Counted from the first letter of the stretch, positions 53,588-61,515 are shown. The stretch: DNA of 64,000 nucleotides from Bacillaceae bacterium OF18-1A (GCA_027694045.1 JAQEWB010000001.1:1178001-1242000), one strand, 5' to 3'. The notes: generated by a model not told the origin, from the sequence alone. Program-made: numbers and translations.

Positions 53588-54226
53588 TTATCTTGCACCA
53601 TTACCGTTTACTACAATAAAAACGGTCTTACATAAAATACGAATATCCATCCTCATTGTTTTCAGTTCAATATATTCCATGTCCAATTTCAATTTTTCTT
53701 TCGGATCAAGATTATATCCTCCATTTATTTGCGCCCATCCTGTTAATCCTGGCTTCACCAACAAACGACCCTTGAATTCTGGAATATGAGCATCAAATTG
53801 TTTATAAAAATACTCTCTCTCTGGTCTAGGACCAACGAAAGCCATATCCCCCTTTAAAATATTTATAAGTTGCGGTAATTCATCAATTCTCGTTCTCCTT
53901 ATAAACACTCCGACCTTTGTAATTCTTGGATCATTTTCATTTGCCCATTGTGGTCCGTTTTTTTCAGCATCCTTTACCATTGACCTTAATTTAAATAATT
54001 TAAACCTTTTCCCGTTAATACCTAAACGCTCTTGAAAATAAATTGGAGCTCCTGATGTTTCTAAAGCGATAACAATACAAAAGAACAACATAACGGGTAA
54101 CATTACTAGTAACAATATGAGTGAAAGTATTATATCAAACAAGCGTTTTACACTTCGATTCAAAATGCTGCCCTTTTCTTGAGTCGGAATAGTATACAAC
54201 TTAGCTTGATTTGTTTCACGAATCAT
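53588..54226 (-). CDS. priming undecaprenyl-phosphate sugar phosphotransferase (EPS)
   Basis: 212 residues: one membrane hairpin (FDIILSLILLLVMLPVMLFFCIVIAL) then the PHPT catalytic domain with PIYFQERLGINGKRFKLFKLRSM, RRTRIDELPQLINILKGDMAFVGPRPERE and PGLTGWAQINGGY. It is the short PglC-like form without the N-terminal CoA-binding part. It puts the first sugar-phosphate on the lipid carrier. The Asp-Glu dyad (DELPQ) is intact. Confidence 0.94.
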   Translation of the reverse strand: MIRETNQAKLYTIPTQEKGSILNRSVKRLFDIILSLILLLVMLPVMLFFCIVIALETSGAPIYFQERLGINGKRFKLFKLRSMVKDAEKNGPQWANENDPRITKVGVFIRRTRIDELPQLINILKGDMAFVGPRPEREYFYKQFDAHIPEFKGRLLVKPGLTGWAQINGGYNLDPKEKLKLDMEYIELKTMRMDIRILCKTVFIVVNGNGAR

Positions 54227-54244
54227 GGCTCGTTACCTCCAGGT

Positions 54245-54859
54245 TCAAGAATATAAAACTATACCTATTAATTCACATTCTTTCCGCTTTATGTCCGCTA
54301 TTACTTTTTGCACTGCGCGTAGCGAATCTTTTCTTTTTTTAACTGCTAATATTACTCCATCACACTTCTCTGCAACGATATGCGTAGTAGGAAGCTCAAA
54401 TACTTCAGATGAATAAAAGAAGATGTAATCAAAATCTTCTTTCCACTTAGCAATTACATTATCAAATTCATCCATAGCAACTAAGGGTGTTCCAGTATGT
54501 GTTGTTTTTTTTGCGGGAATACAATATAAGTACTTCGAAAAGTTACTAGAAAAAGATTCATAATTTAAGGTGGTAGAGTTTATGATATCGTTTACTGTTG
54601 TCATATGTTTAATTTGCAATAGTAGATGCAACTTAGGTTCCGAAAAATTCACATCAACAAGCAACACTTTTTTCTTCATTTCTGCAAAAACGAATGCCAT
54701 ATTTACTATGAGCGAGGCAACGACTCCTCTGTCTTTCATTGAACTAATTGTAAATACTTGTTTTCCTGATTTTTTCAATTCATGATATACAGTATAAAAC
54801 TGTTCTTTCATCACATGATCATATGGATCGAACTGTAGCTGTTTCTTTGTTTTAAACAT
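54245..54859 (-). CDS. CapB/CpsD-like BY-kinase homologue with degenerate ATP motifs
   Basis: 204 residues. The fold and position match the cytoplasmic tyrosine kinase of Gram-positive EPS operons. The motifs do not: Walker A (normally PGEGKST) reads MKDRGVVAS at 41-49 with no Lys-Ser/Thr. Walker A' reads VDVNFSEP, losing the second Asp and the Arg of DxDxR. Walker B reads YIFFYSSEV instead of YVIIDTPP. The C-terminal Tyr cluster is reduced to one Tyr (VLYS). Probably non-catalytic partner of the Wzz-like protein. ATG 54859 follows GAGGTGAACACGTTG and overlaps the upstream stop by eight bases. Confidence 0.85.
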   Translation of the reverse strand: MFKTKKQLQFDPYDHVMKEQFYTVYHELKKSGKQVFTISSMKDRGVVASLIVNMAFVFAEMKKKVLLVDVNFSEPKLHLLLQIKHMTTVNDIINSTTLNYESFSSNFSKYLYCIPAKKTTHTGTPLVAMDEFDNVIAKWKEDFDYIFFYSSEVFELPTTHIVAEKCDGVILAVKKRKDSLRAVQKVIADIKRKECELIGIVLYS

Positions 54860-55589
54860 CAACGTGTTCACCTCGATATATAGATGATTGCTTTTCATCT
54901 TCGGACGATTTTCTTTTCACCTTCATACTTATGTGCCCAATAACAGGGACTTTTGTTATTTTCTCTAAATCTTGTTCCGCATATATACGTTCATCAAAAT
55001 AATCTCGAAGCACTGCCAAACCAATACCCACAAAAAAGCTAACAACTAAAGAGATAGGAATGATAAGTTGCATTTTCGGAAATAACTTTTCAGCCTTTTC
55101 CTGTAACTCTGGATCAGTTAATATTTTTATCCCCTGTACATTCGTATACTGTTGAAAGCTTTTTTGAGATTGTTCTGCCAATGTCTTTACAATATCTTTT
55201 ACGACTTGAGGATCCGAATCTTTTACTGTAACAGTAACAATTTGTGAATTATCTGCATTTACTACTGAAATTTTCTCTGCTACCTCATAACTTGACTGTT
55301 CTAATTTTAAAATCTTTTTAACTGTTGAAATAATAAGAGGGCTTTTTAAAATATCAACGTAAGATGTGACAAGTTGCTTATTTTCTTGTGTTTTATTTGC
55401 TGCGTTTTCCTTATTAAACTCATCTAAATTCCCAACAAGAATTTGTGTTGAATATTGATATGACGGCTTTAATACATACATGGAGATAAGAACTAAAGAA
55501 GCGGTTAAACAACACATCGTTAAAATAATTGTTACAAACCTTCTTTTCAATAGCTGTTGAAAATCTTTTATACTCATCTCTTGCTTCAA
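54852..55589 (-). CDS. Wzz-type polysaccharide co-polymerase / BY-kinase modulator (EPS)
   Basis: 245 residues: membrane helix 1 (VTIILTMCCLTASLVLISMYV), an extracellular coiled region, then helix 2 (MQLIIPISLVVSFFVGIGLAVLRDYFDE) and a cytoplasmic tail ending KSSEDEKQSSIYRGEHVDV that would contact the kinase. It sets chain length and activates the partner kinase in other systems. Start TTG, eight bases after AAAGGTGG. First gene of the operon. Confidence 0.92.
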   Translation of the reverse strand: MKQEMSIKDFQQLLKRRFVTIILTMCCLTASLVLISMYVLKPSYQYSTQILVGNLDEFNKENAANKTQENKQLVTSYVDILKSPLIISTVKKILKLEQSSYEVAEKISVVNADNSQIVTVTVKDSDPQVVKDIVKTLAEQSQKSFQQYTNVQGIKILTDPELQEKAEKLFPKMQLIIPISLVVSFFVGIGLAVLRDYFDERIYAEQDLEKITKVPVIGHISMKVKRKSSEDEKQSSIYRGEHVDV

Positions 55590-55732
55590 TTATTTCACCA
55601 CCTTTGTCCGAATAACACCCTGTAGATCACTTTGTACAGAATATTCCTTTCTTCTCTATATTTTCTCAACTTGCTACATACTTTCTAACTCTGAGTATCA
55701 TTTTTCTACAAATATGTATGAAATCTTTAGGT

Positions 55733-55850
55733 GTATAAAGTGAAACTTTAATCAGTAGGAGTTTTCTTGATCCCCCACCTAACTTCTTTGCTCTCGTTGA
55801 ACTTTGAGGTGGATGTCTTACTACCCGTTAATGCGGGATAAACACCAGAA
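55733..55850 (+). repeat. short dispersed repeat copy 6 (bcr-like, long form)
   Basis: TATAAAGTGAAACTTTAATC, GTAGGAG, a CCCACCT...AGGTGG hairpin, TCTTACTACCC and AATGCGGGATAAA. Longest copy together with copy 1. Confidence 0.75.
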
Positions 55851-55992
55851 TAAGTCAGTAATATTTCATGTAAACTATATGCAAAAGAAAACAAAATATA
55901 GTACCGAAGAACAAACACGTGTTTTTTAATAGATATATAACAGATGGGTCACTATCTTCATGCATCTCCATCGTTTTACATCAACTTCTAAT

Positions 55993-56012
55993 GAAATGAT
56001 AATAATCATTTC
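55993..56012. promoter_or_regulatory. Fur-box-like palindrome
   Basis: GAAATGAT-AATA-ATCATTTC is a perfect dyad and contains TGATAATAATCATT, close to the Bacillus Fur 7-1-7 consensus (TGATAAT-n-ATTATCA). The nearest start codons are those of the EPS operon (400 bases) and fbpB-like gene, which reads away. Confidence 0.55.
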
Positions 56013-56262
56013 CAAGCGACATCATTATTCATATTCCCCTCCTTTCTTTTCATTCCACATTTTTCATATAAAAATGATTTTATTGAAGAAATTTGAATGT
56101 ATTGTAACATTTTTTGCAATATTCTGAATATATTTTCTAAACAATTGATATATACCAATTTCAACCTCGAAAAATAATAAATTTTGATAGAAAAACACTA
56201 TAAATATACCTTGATTATTTGATAAATAAAGAAAAAGAAATAATATTTTTCACTATAAAATA

Positions 56263-56296
56263 AAAAAGATAACCTATACGGCTATCTCTCTTTATT
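56263..56296 (-). terminator. terminator of the FbpB-like gene
   Basis: On the - strand AGATAGCC and GGTTATCTTTTTT flank GTATA. Confidence 0.75.
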
Positions 56297-56300
56297 TTAT

Positions 56301-56441
56301 TTAGTTATTGGCACCATTATATGTTACATGTCGTTTCTCAATCCGTTCTTCAATTTCTTTCATATTTTCTTTATTCGTTAATAATGATTGTTTATTTTCT
56401 ATTAATAACTGTTTAAAGGATTTTCTCATTTTTTTTCGCAT
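56301..56441 (-). CDS. FbpB-like (Fur-regulated basic protein) small protein
   Basis: 46 residues: MRKKMRKSFKQLLIENKQSL, then NKENMKEIEERIEKRHVTYN. The basic head and the ERIEKRH end match the Fur_reg_FbpB family, whose B. subtilis member works with the FsrA small RNA in iron sparing. ATG 56441 is eight bases after AAGGAGG. A dyad AGATAA-GCCT-TTATCT lies about 40 bases upstream and a Fur-like palindrome 300 bases downstream; direct Fur control is plausible but not shown. Confidence 0.75.
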   Translation of the reverse strand: MRKKMRKSFKQLLIENKQSLLTNKENMKEIEERIEKRHVTYNGANN

Positions 56442-56576
56442 TTCATTTTCCTCCTTAGGGGATGGTTTATATAAAAGATAAAGGCTTATCTATGTGTTCT
56501 TATAATAATTGATTGTTGTGAATTCTATTTGAACTTCATATGAAAATTCCGTTTATTTTCTGACAACTTTGTGAAC

Positions 56577-56624
56577 AAAAAAAGAAAGACCGATTCATCC
56601 TAACTTTAATCGATCTTTCTAATA
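56577..56624 (-). terminator. terminator of ypcP
   Basis: On the - strand AGAAAGATCGATT and AATCGGTCTTTCTTTTTTT with one mismatch. Confidence 0.88.
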
Positions 56625-56625
56625 T

Positions 56626-57492
56626 CTATAGCATATTTATTAATATTTCAGGTCTTCCCCAATTCATTTCTTCACAAACGAATCTAAGTTTTTCTTCATC
56701 CATTGTGTGTAATCCTTCTTCTAGCGAACATGAAATTGGAACTTCACAGTGAATTTGTGCTAATTGTAATGAAATATTTAAGTTCTCTAAATCACTTTCA
56801 ATTTTCGCACGTTGCGCTTTCGTTAATGATGCTACATTTTCTAGTACAGCTGATACTGTCCCATGCTCTTGAATAAGCTTATACGCTGTTTTTTCACCGA
56901 TACCTTTTACACCCGGATAGTTATCACTCGTATCTCCCATGAAAGCTTTTGCATGGACGATTTGCCACGGTTCTACACCCTTCTCTTCCATGATTTTCTC
57001 TGGTGTGTAATACTCATAATTTCCAATTCCTTTGCGCAGAAGCATGACTGTAACGTCCTTATCAACAAGTTGAAGTAAATCGGTATCACCAGTTAAAATA
57101 TAAACTTCCGCTTCATTGCAATACTGTTTTGCAAGCGTACCGATACAATCATCTGCTTCATAACCTTTCATACCAATAACAGGAATTGATAATTTCGCAG
57201 TCATTTCTTGCACTAGATCAAATTGTGGAATTAATTCTTCTGGAGGTGCTGCACGATTTGCTTTATAATTTGAAAACGATTCCGTTCTAAACGTCGTACT
57301 TCCCATATCCCAGCACGTTACAATATGTGTTGGTTCGATTGCTTGCGTCGCTGTTAATAAATGTTTCATATAACCATGAATCCCGTTCGTCGGGGTACCA
57401 TCTTGTCGTTTCATAAATTGTCCGTAGACACTTGTTGCGTAAAAAGCACGAAATAGTAGTGCCATACCATCAACTAATAATACTTTTTTCAT
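56626..57492 (-). CDS. ypcP: 5'-3' exonuclease / flap nuclease (YpcP, PolA N-domain type)
   Basis: 288 residues. Acidic metal sites of the FEN family are present: VDGMALLFRAFYA, YEADDCIGTLA, LTGDTDLLQLV, and GDTSDNYPGVKGIGEKTA with the helix-hairpin-helix. It processes flaps and Okazaki RNA primers like the PolA exonuclease domain. ATG 57492 follows AGGAGAGA; the open frame extends to 57534 with no site. Position near ypbS and ypdQ matches B. subtilis. Confidence 0.92.
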   Translation of the reverse strand: MKKVLLVDGMALLFRAFYATSVYGQFMKRQDGTPTNGIHGYMKHLLTATQAIEPTHIVTCWDMGSTTFRTESFSNYKANRAAPPEELIPQFDLVQEMTAKLSIPVIGMKGYEADDCIGTLAKQYCNEAEVYILTGDTDLLQLVDKDVTVMLLRKGIGNYEYYTPEKIMEEKGVEPWQIVHAKAFMGDTSDNYPGVKGIGEKTAYKLIQEHGTVSAVLENVASLTKAQRAKIESDLENLNISLQLAQIHCEVPISCSLEEGLHTMDEEKLRFVCEEMNWGRPEILINML

Positions 57493-57621
57493 AATCTCTC
57501 TCCTACTAAAAAAATAATAACCCCACGTTATCACGTAAGGTTATATAAATTAATTACCATTCTACGTTTTTCAACTTCGTCTATTATACATCGTTTTTGT
57601 ATATTTAGCACCATTAACGCA

Positions 57622-58347
57622 TTAAGAGGTTCTACTACAACAAGTATGCAGTATTCCTGAATACGTATTTTTCCCAGTCGAAACAACAACAGCCTTTGCA
57701 TTCCCACCAACAATATAAGTACCTTTGAAACATACATTTTCTAATTCAAGTGGATTATAATCTTTCATCCGTTTTAACGGAATAAATCTTTTACGCTCAA
57801 GATGATAACAACTTTCAAATTTCTCTATACTCGTGTCATTTCCTGTCAGTACAGATTCATTTACTAGTAAATCATTCGCATAAATAATACGTACATCTGC
57901 TGGTACCGTATCACCTTCTGAGAGAAAAACCATATCTCCTGGTACAAGCTCTTGCACTGGTAGCTTCATCGTTTTCAATTCATTGTTTAACCCAGTTGTA
58001 CTAACACACTCTACTCTAGATACAGTAATTGTTTCATCTTGTAGTTCATCACATACATGTTTTTTTGAAAGCCCTGGGATCATTCCACTCAGCTTCATCA
58101 TTATTTCTGCAATACGTGCTCTTTTTGAAATGAATTCATTTCGACCGTATACTTGAATACGTCTTTGGGCCTCTTTCATCGATAATCCGTCTCTTGTTGT
58201 TTTAAAATACGCAAATACAGATTTCACATCTCTTGTTGCGATTTCAATTAATAAATCTTTATTTTTTTGAAGCATTATTTGTTCTTTCATTGATTTTTTA
58301 CTTAGTTTATATGGCGTGTTACCCACAGTTTTGTTTGCATATAACAT
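57622..58347 (-). CDS. soluble P-type ATPase fragment (MgtA-like N-region plus A domain)
   Basis: 241 residues. The N-terminal TTRDGLSMKEAQRRIQVYGRNEF matches the cation ATPase N-region. Helices 1-2 should follow but are absent; the protein passes straight into LPVQELVPGDMVFLSEGDTVPADVRIIY and the A domain, ending VVVSTGKNTYSGIL before helix 3. The dephosphorylation loop TGES reads TGND. There is no phosphorylation domain (DKTGT) anywhere in the frame or just downstream. AAGGAGG precedes ATG at ten bases and the M-box leader lies upstream, so it is still set up for expression under low Mg2+. Either a decayed mgtA or a retained soluble regulator. Confidence 0.8.
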   Translation of the reverse strand: MLYANKTVGNTPYKLSKKSMKEQIMLQKNKDLLIEIATRDVKSVFAYFKTTRDGLSMKEAQRRIQVYGRNEFISKRARIAEIMMKLSGMIPGLSKKHVCDELQDETITVSRVECVSTTGLNNELKTMKLPVQELVPGDMVFLSEGDTVPADVRIIYANDLLVNESVLTGNDTSIEKFESCYHLERKRFIPLKRMKDYNPLELENVCFKGTYIVGGNAKAVVVSTGKNTYSGILHTCCSRTS

Positions 58348-58446
58348 ATTATCGTCTCCTCCTTACAACATAGGAAGAAACGCTTTGTTTCTCAATTTAT
58401 CCACTTTATCGTGAAAGTGTCTAGCGCTGAAATACGTATATAAGCG

Positions 58447-58551
58447 CTACATTATGATAAATATAGAGGGAGGAACAAGTCGTTTCCTGCCTACATCATA
58501 TATTTTTGATTTGAAGTATATGGGTAACGGAACCGAGTCAGAATTCGACAT
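58447..58551 (-). CDS. 34-codon leader ORF between the M-box and the ATPase fragment
   Basis: ATG 58551 lies eight bases after GGAGG within AAAAAGGAGGTGAGGAGC, the strongest ribosome site in the neighbourhood. The peptide begins MSNSDSVPLPIYFKSKIYDV and has a second Pro pair (LVPPS) before ending FIIM. A 7-base inverted repeat (TAGCGCT at 58422, AGCGCTA at 58443) overlaps its stop. Proline-containing leader peptides control mgtA in enterobacteria (MgtL); a parallel role here is speculation. Confidence 0.5.
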   Translation of the reverse strand: MSNSDSVPLPIYFKSKIYDVGRKRLVPPSIFIIM

Positions 58552-58617
58552 GCTCCTCACCTCCTTTTTAGTTTGTATTTTTAATTTATACTATGAAATT
58601 ACTCATAGATTGGTAAC

Positions 58618-58650
58618 AAAAAGACCCTTACTCAGATAAGAGCAAAGGTC
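58618..58650 (-). terminator. M-box expression-platform terminator
   Basis: On the - strand GACCTTTGCTC-TTATCT-GAGTAAGGGTC followed by TTTTTG, 50 bases after the aptamer. It is consistent with Mg2+-dependent termination. Confidence 0.8.
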
Positions 58651-58697
58651 ATTACATACACAAATAAACGATTCCCAATATTAATATGCTTGGAAAT

Positions 58698-58868
58698 CTA
58701 TGGACCTCTCCCTCGCCGAGTTTTAGCACTGTATAGCATAGGTACATTACCAGCTACGTTAAGAAAAACCTTAATTCGATCATTCCTGTTGACCCATTGG
58801 CGTCTCTCGACATTTTTGGGCAGTAGCATTTCTCTATACAGGAGCCTCACCTAACAGAGACTTATTTT
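58698..58868 (-). promoter_or_regulatory. M-box (ykoK) Mg2+ riboswitch
   Basis: On the - strand the conserved blocks occur in order: GTTAGGTGAGGCTCCT, CTACTGCCC, GACGCCAATGGGTCAACAG, AAGG...CTT, GTAGCTGG, and CTATGCTATACAGTGCTAAA. P1 can close as CTCT/AGAG at the ends. M-box RNAs fold on Mg2+ and shut off Mg2+ transport genes. Confidence 0.95.
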
Positions 58869-58881
58869 CATTACATAGAAA

Positions 58882-58910
58882 ATGTTACTCTTATTTAAAA
58901 TAGATGTCAA
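58882..58910 (-). promoter_or_regulatory. promoter of the M-box transcript
   Basis: TTGACA, a 17-base spacer and TAACAT on the - strand, just before the aptamer. Confidence 0.75.
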
Positions 58911-58997
58911 CACTTTGTATGGAAACTTTTCCTTATTACAGTAGACCTCCTTCTACTATTAGTCTACTTTTTCACATATAATACAAGCCCACAAACG

Positions 58998-59030
58998 AAA
59001 AAACCTTACGTATAAAACGCAAGGTTTTTA
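58998..59030 (-). terminator. terminator after the DUF350 gene
   Basis: AAAAAACCTTACG...CGCAAGGTTTTT. It is nearly identical to the hairpin at 61516-61549. Confidence 0.85.
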
Positions 59031-59414
59031 ATAAGTTACGCAACCGGCAATTACAATACCAATTGAAAGCGATAAAAACATAAGAAAAAGGCCGACTGCT
59101 TGATTATCTTCTTCAAGGCTTTTATTTATATTAAAGCGTGGTGTAAGCCACTCTGCTAAATAATAAACAATAATTTGTGCTAAAATACCAACTGCTCCCC
59201 ATGAAACCATATCAAGAAGTGAAATAGAATTTGCTGCCGTCGAATATAAAACGATAGCCAGCCCAAGCACCCTACCTCCAAGCACATAGCTGACCGCTTT
59301 GTTCCCTTGGGCCATTAACTTAAATTCTTTCACTTTCGTTGTCACTTCCATAAGGAACAAACCGACACATAGAAGTACAAGTGATACTCCTAAGTATAGT
59401 AAAAAATTAATCAT
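59028..59414 (-). CDS. DUF350 membrane protein (YjfL-like)
   Basis: 128 residues in four membrane helices, with two DUF350-type halves (FLLYLGVSLVLLCVGLFLMEVTT; ISLLDMVSWGAVGILAQIIVYYLAEWLTP). Function unknown. It directly follows the glutathionylspermidine-synthase-like gene with no gap. E. coli has the same partners in yjfL-yjfM-yjfC by recall, which suggests an envelope-associated module. Confidence 0.88.
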   Translation of the reverse strand: MINFLLYLGVSLVLLCVGLFLMEVTTKVKEFKLMAQGNKAVSYVLGGRVLGLAIVLYSTAANSISLLDMVSWGAVGILAQIIVYYLAEWLTPRFNINKSLEEDNQAVGLFLMFLSLSIGIVIAGCVTY

Positions 59415-60647
59415 TTATTTTTCCTCCTTCTTCATACCAACCGGTACATAATACGATTCATTCCCCGTAATTTTTTCTCCAGCGCGAATACCGATGCTAC
59501 TCGCTTTTCCAGCAATTAAAAATGAACCAAACACATATGATAATTTCTCCATTCCTTTTTCAGTTTCCAACCATACTACTGGAAGCTCTGTATATTGTTG
59601 AAATATCGGTAATGAAGTTTTATACGTTTCATGTGCATTTCGAATTATAACATTTGTATCCTGATCTCGAATTGTAATTGTGTCACCTTCTCTTCCAAAT
59701 GAAGGCTTTTGAACGAACGTGCTCTCCCCTACAAATAAATCTGGCTCTAAATATGTGGGCAACATATACTTTTTAATCCATTGTATTTCCTCGCTTGTGT
59801 AAAAAGCACCTTCTTCTGCCAATCCCCAAATCAGACATTGAATTGATTTTGGCTGAAGTAAAAAGGCTGACAAAGGATTTATAACGAAAAGCTTTCCGTC
59901 TTTCACAAGTTGCAGCAGTTCCACACCTACCAAATCACCTGTCTCAGGATCTTGATCTTCAATCAAATCTTCTATCGGATATGTTTGGCGATACAATACA
60001 TCAATTTTCACGCCGTCACTATCTACTAAAGCATCCTTGGTAATTCTAAGATCCGACATTGGTACTACTTTATTTTCAATATGACATAGCTGACTCAAAT
60101 ATATAGTCGTATTCCAATCTTCTATATGTTCATGATGTGCAGTAAAAACAACATTTGCATTGTCTATCCCCTTTGTCGCTTCTATTACGGCTTTTGTAAC
60201 ACCAGAGGATAGTAAACGTTCTTGCTTTACATTCGGATTATCATAGCCTAATTCCTCACAAACTTTTCCATTCATCTGAAAGCATTCCACAATAAAAGTT
60301 GGGGTATCACTATTAAATTCAAGCATTTTAATTTGATTATCATCCGTTAATACAAAATCAAATCGCGAAATAACAGATTCAGGGTATAACCCTTTCATTC
60401 TAATGAATGATAAGCTCGCAGAAGGAAACCCAAGTTCAAGAAGCTGTTCGTCACTTAAATTACGTAAAAGTCTAGCAGTCTTAAAAAATATTTTCCCCAT
60501 TCGCTCAGTTGCTAATTGCAATTGTTTCATAGTCTCACTTGTTATAGAGAAAACATGGAACAAACTATACTCACATTCATATAAATCCGACCAAAAATCC
60601 GGATATTTTGAATAAAACTCTTTTCGTTCTCTTATGTATTGTGACAT
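59415..60647 (-). CDS. glutathionylspermidine synthase-like ATP-grasp ligase (YjfC/YgiC type)
   Basis: 410 residues. Family landmarks: EFNSDTPTFIVE, DVLYRQTYPIEDL, NPLSAFLLQPKSIQCLIWGL and the nucleotide-binding FVQKPSFGREGDTITI. The amidase half of true E. coli Gsp is missing, so it is the stand-alone ligase type whose amine and acid substrates are unknown; Bacillus lacks glutathione as a rule, making true glutathionylspermidine unlikely. It starts three bases after the lipoprotein stop and is joined to the DUF350 gene. Confidence 0.88.
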   Translation of the reverse strand: MSQYIRERKEFYSKYPDFWSDLYECEYSLFHVFSITSETMKQLQLATERMGKIFFKTARLLRNLSDEQLLELGFPSASLSFIRMKGLYPESVISRFDFVLTDDNQIKMLEFNSDTPTFIVECFQMNGKVCEELGYDNPNVKQERLLSSGVTKAVIEATKGIDNANVVFTAHHEHIEDWNTTIYLSQLCHIENKVVPMSDLRITKDALVDSDGVKIDVLYRQTYPIEDLIEDQDPETGDLVGVELLQLVKDGKLFVINPLSAFLLQPKSIQCLIWGLAEEGAFYTSEEIQWIKKYMLPTYLEPDLFVGESTFVQKPSFGREGDTITIRDQDTNVIIRNAHETYKTSLPIFQQYTELPVVWLETEKGMEKLSYVFGSFLIAGKASSIGIRAGEKITGNESYYVPVGMKKEEK

Positions 60648-60650
60648 ATT

Positions 60651-60962
60651 TCAGCCCCCAAATCCTCCCTTTGAACCGCTTCCAATTCCACCTTTAAATT
60701 CCGCAGACGATTGATAAGATTTAAACGCCGACGAATTTTTAAAAGTGGATTTATTTTGATAGTAACTCCCACCATAGAAATAATGTCCACGATAACCTGA
60801 TCTACTATCATCACACTGCCATACCCCAAGTTCATCATCCCAATCCCAATCTGAACAACTTTTATCATTCGGTTTTGGGGGAAGATCTTGTGCGCAGCCA
60901 AATAAAGTGCCAGTCATTAAAGACGTTACGACACCACCTACTAGCCATTTCGTTTTTGTCAC
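60651..60962 (-). CDS. small lipoprotein of the DUF350/ATP-grasp module
   Basis: 103 residues. Lys-rich start, hydrophobic stretch and lipobox GTLFGC (MTGTLFGCAQ), so it should be lipidated on the outer membrane face. The mature part is Asp/Trp-rich then Ser/Gly/Phe-rich (SGSKGGFGG end). The E. coli partner YjfM/YgiB (DUF1190) has a comparable plan. Start is GTG 60962 after AAGGGGAGTGCGAAG; the open frame to 61010 adds an unlikely N-terminus. Confidence 0.8.
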   Translation of the reverse strand: MTKTKWLVGGVVTSLMTGTLFGCAQDLPPKPNDKSCSDWDWDDELGVWQCDDSRSGYRGHYFYGGSYYQNKSTFKNSSAFKSYQSSAEFKGGIGSGSKGGFGG

Positions 60963-61045
60963 CTTCGCACTCCCCTTTTTAAATTCTATTCCTATTATAT
61001 AGTATGGCATGATAAAGTAGAAGAAAAAGGAAAAAGAGGGATAAA

Positions 61046-61495
61046 ATGCGCTTAGAATATCGACTTAATGATGAAACAAAAAGGTATCCTGCTTTATGGA
61101 ATTACGCAAATATTTCTAATTCTGAAATTATCGCCCGCATGACTTGTGAATATTTTATAAAAGATAAAAATACATATGTTGTTACTGCAACTTCAGTAGA
61201 TCCAGACGGAACAGCAGTTATATTTATTCAAAAAGAAGAGTTTGCAAATGACCCTTCAGACCCTACATACTCCCACATTGGTTTTGAAATTAGAGAACTA
61301 AGCGAAACGAGTTCAAGCATAATAGAAAGGAAAGATGTGTGGAATTATGAAGAAATTTTACCATCTCTCCATTCAGATATTATATATGTGCAGCGCGACG
61401 GTATGCATATGGAGTTCACTTTAGATTCAAGGGAGATCGATGAAGACAGAAAATGCTATATTTATTATGGCAACTTCACAGGTGAATCGAGATAG
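61046..61495 (+). CDS. hypothetical 149-residue soluble protein
   Basis: No signal peptide or membrane helix (MRLEYRLNDETKRYPALWNY start; central VTATSVDPDGTAVIFIQKEE; ends YIYYGNFTGESR). Beta-rich by pattern. I do not recognise the family. AGAGGGA precedes ATG. It is divergent from the lipoprotein module, with 83 bases between, and is followed by a terminator. Confidence 0.75.
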   Translation: MRLEYRLNDETKRYPALWNYANISNSEIIARMTCEYFIKDKNTYVVTATSVDPDGTAVIFIQKEEFANDPSDPTYSHIGFEIRELSETSSSIIERKDVWNYEEILPSLHSDIIYVQRDGMHMEFTLDSREIDEDRKCYIYYGNFTGESR

Positions 61496-61515
61496 CATGA
61501 ATATATTTATGCAAC

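Larger units (their letters stand above)
55590..56262. other. long gap upstream of the EPS operon
   Basis: About 670 bases without a convincing gene. It contains repeat copy 6, a perfect Fur-box-like palindrome and AT-rich sequence. I could not pick a convincing sigma-A promoter for the EPS operon within 150 bases of its start. A 38-codon leftward frame (55855-55971) with a hydrophobic end lacks a ribosome site and is not called. Confidence 0.6.

Noticed and set aside
55855..55971. Leftward 38-codon frame with a hydrophobic end near the EPS operon
   Set aside because: No ribosome binding site and overlaps repeat copy 6 and AT-rich DNA.
58454..58639. Rightward 61-codon frame in the M-box leader
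   Set aside because: Antisense to a better-supported leader ORF and terminator; no family features.
59415..60647. True bifunctional glutathionylspermidine synthetase/amidase
   Set aside because: Only the ATP-grasp half is present and the CHAP amidase domain is missing.
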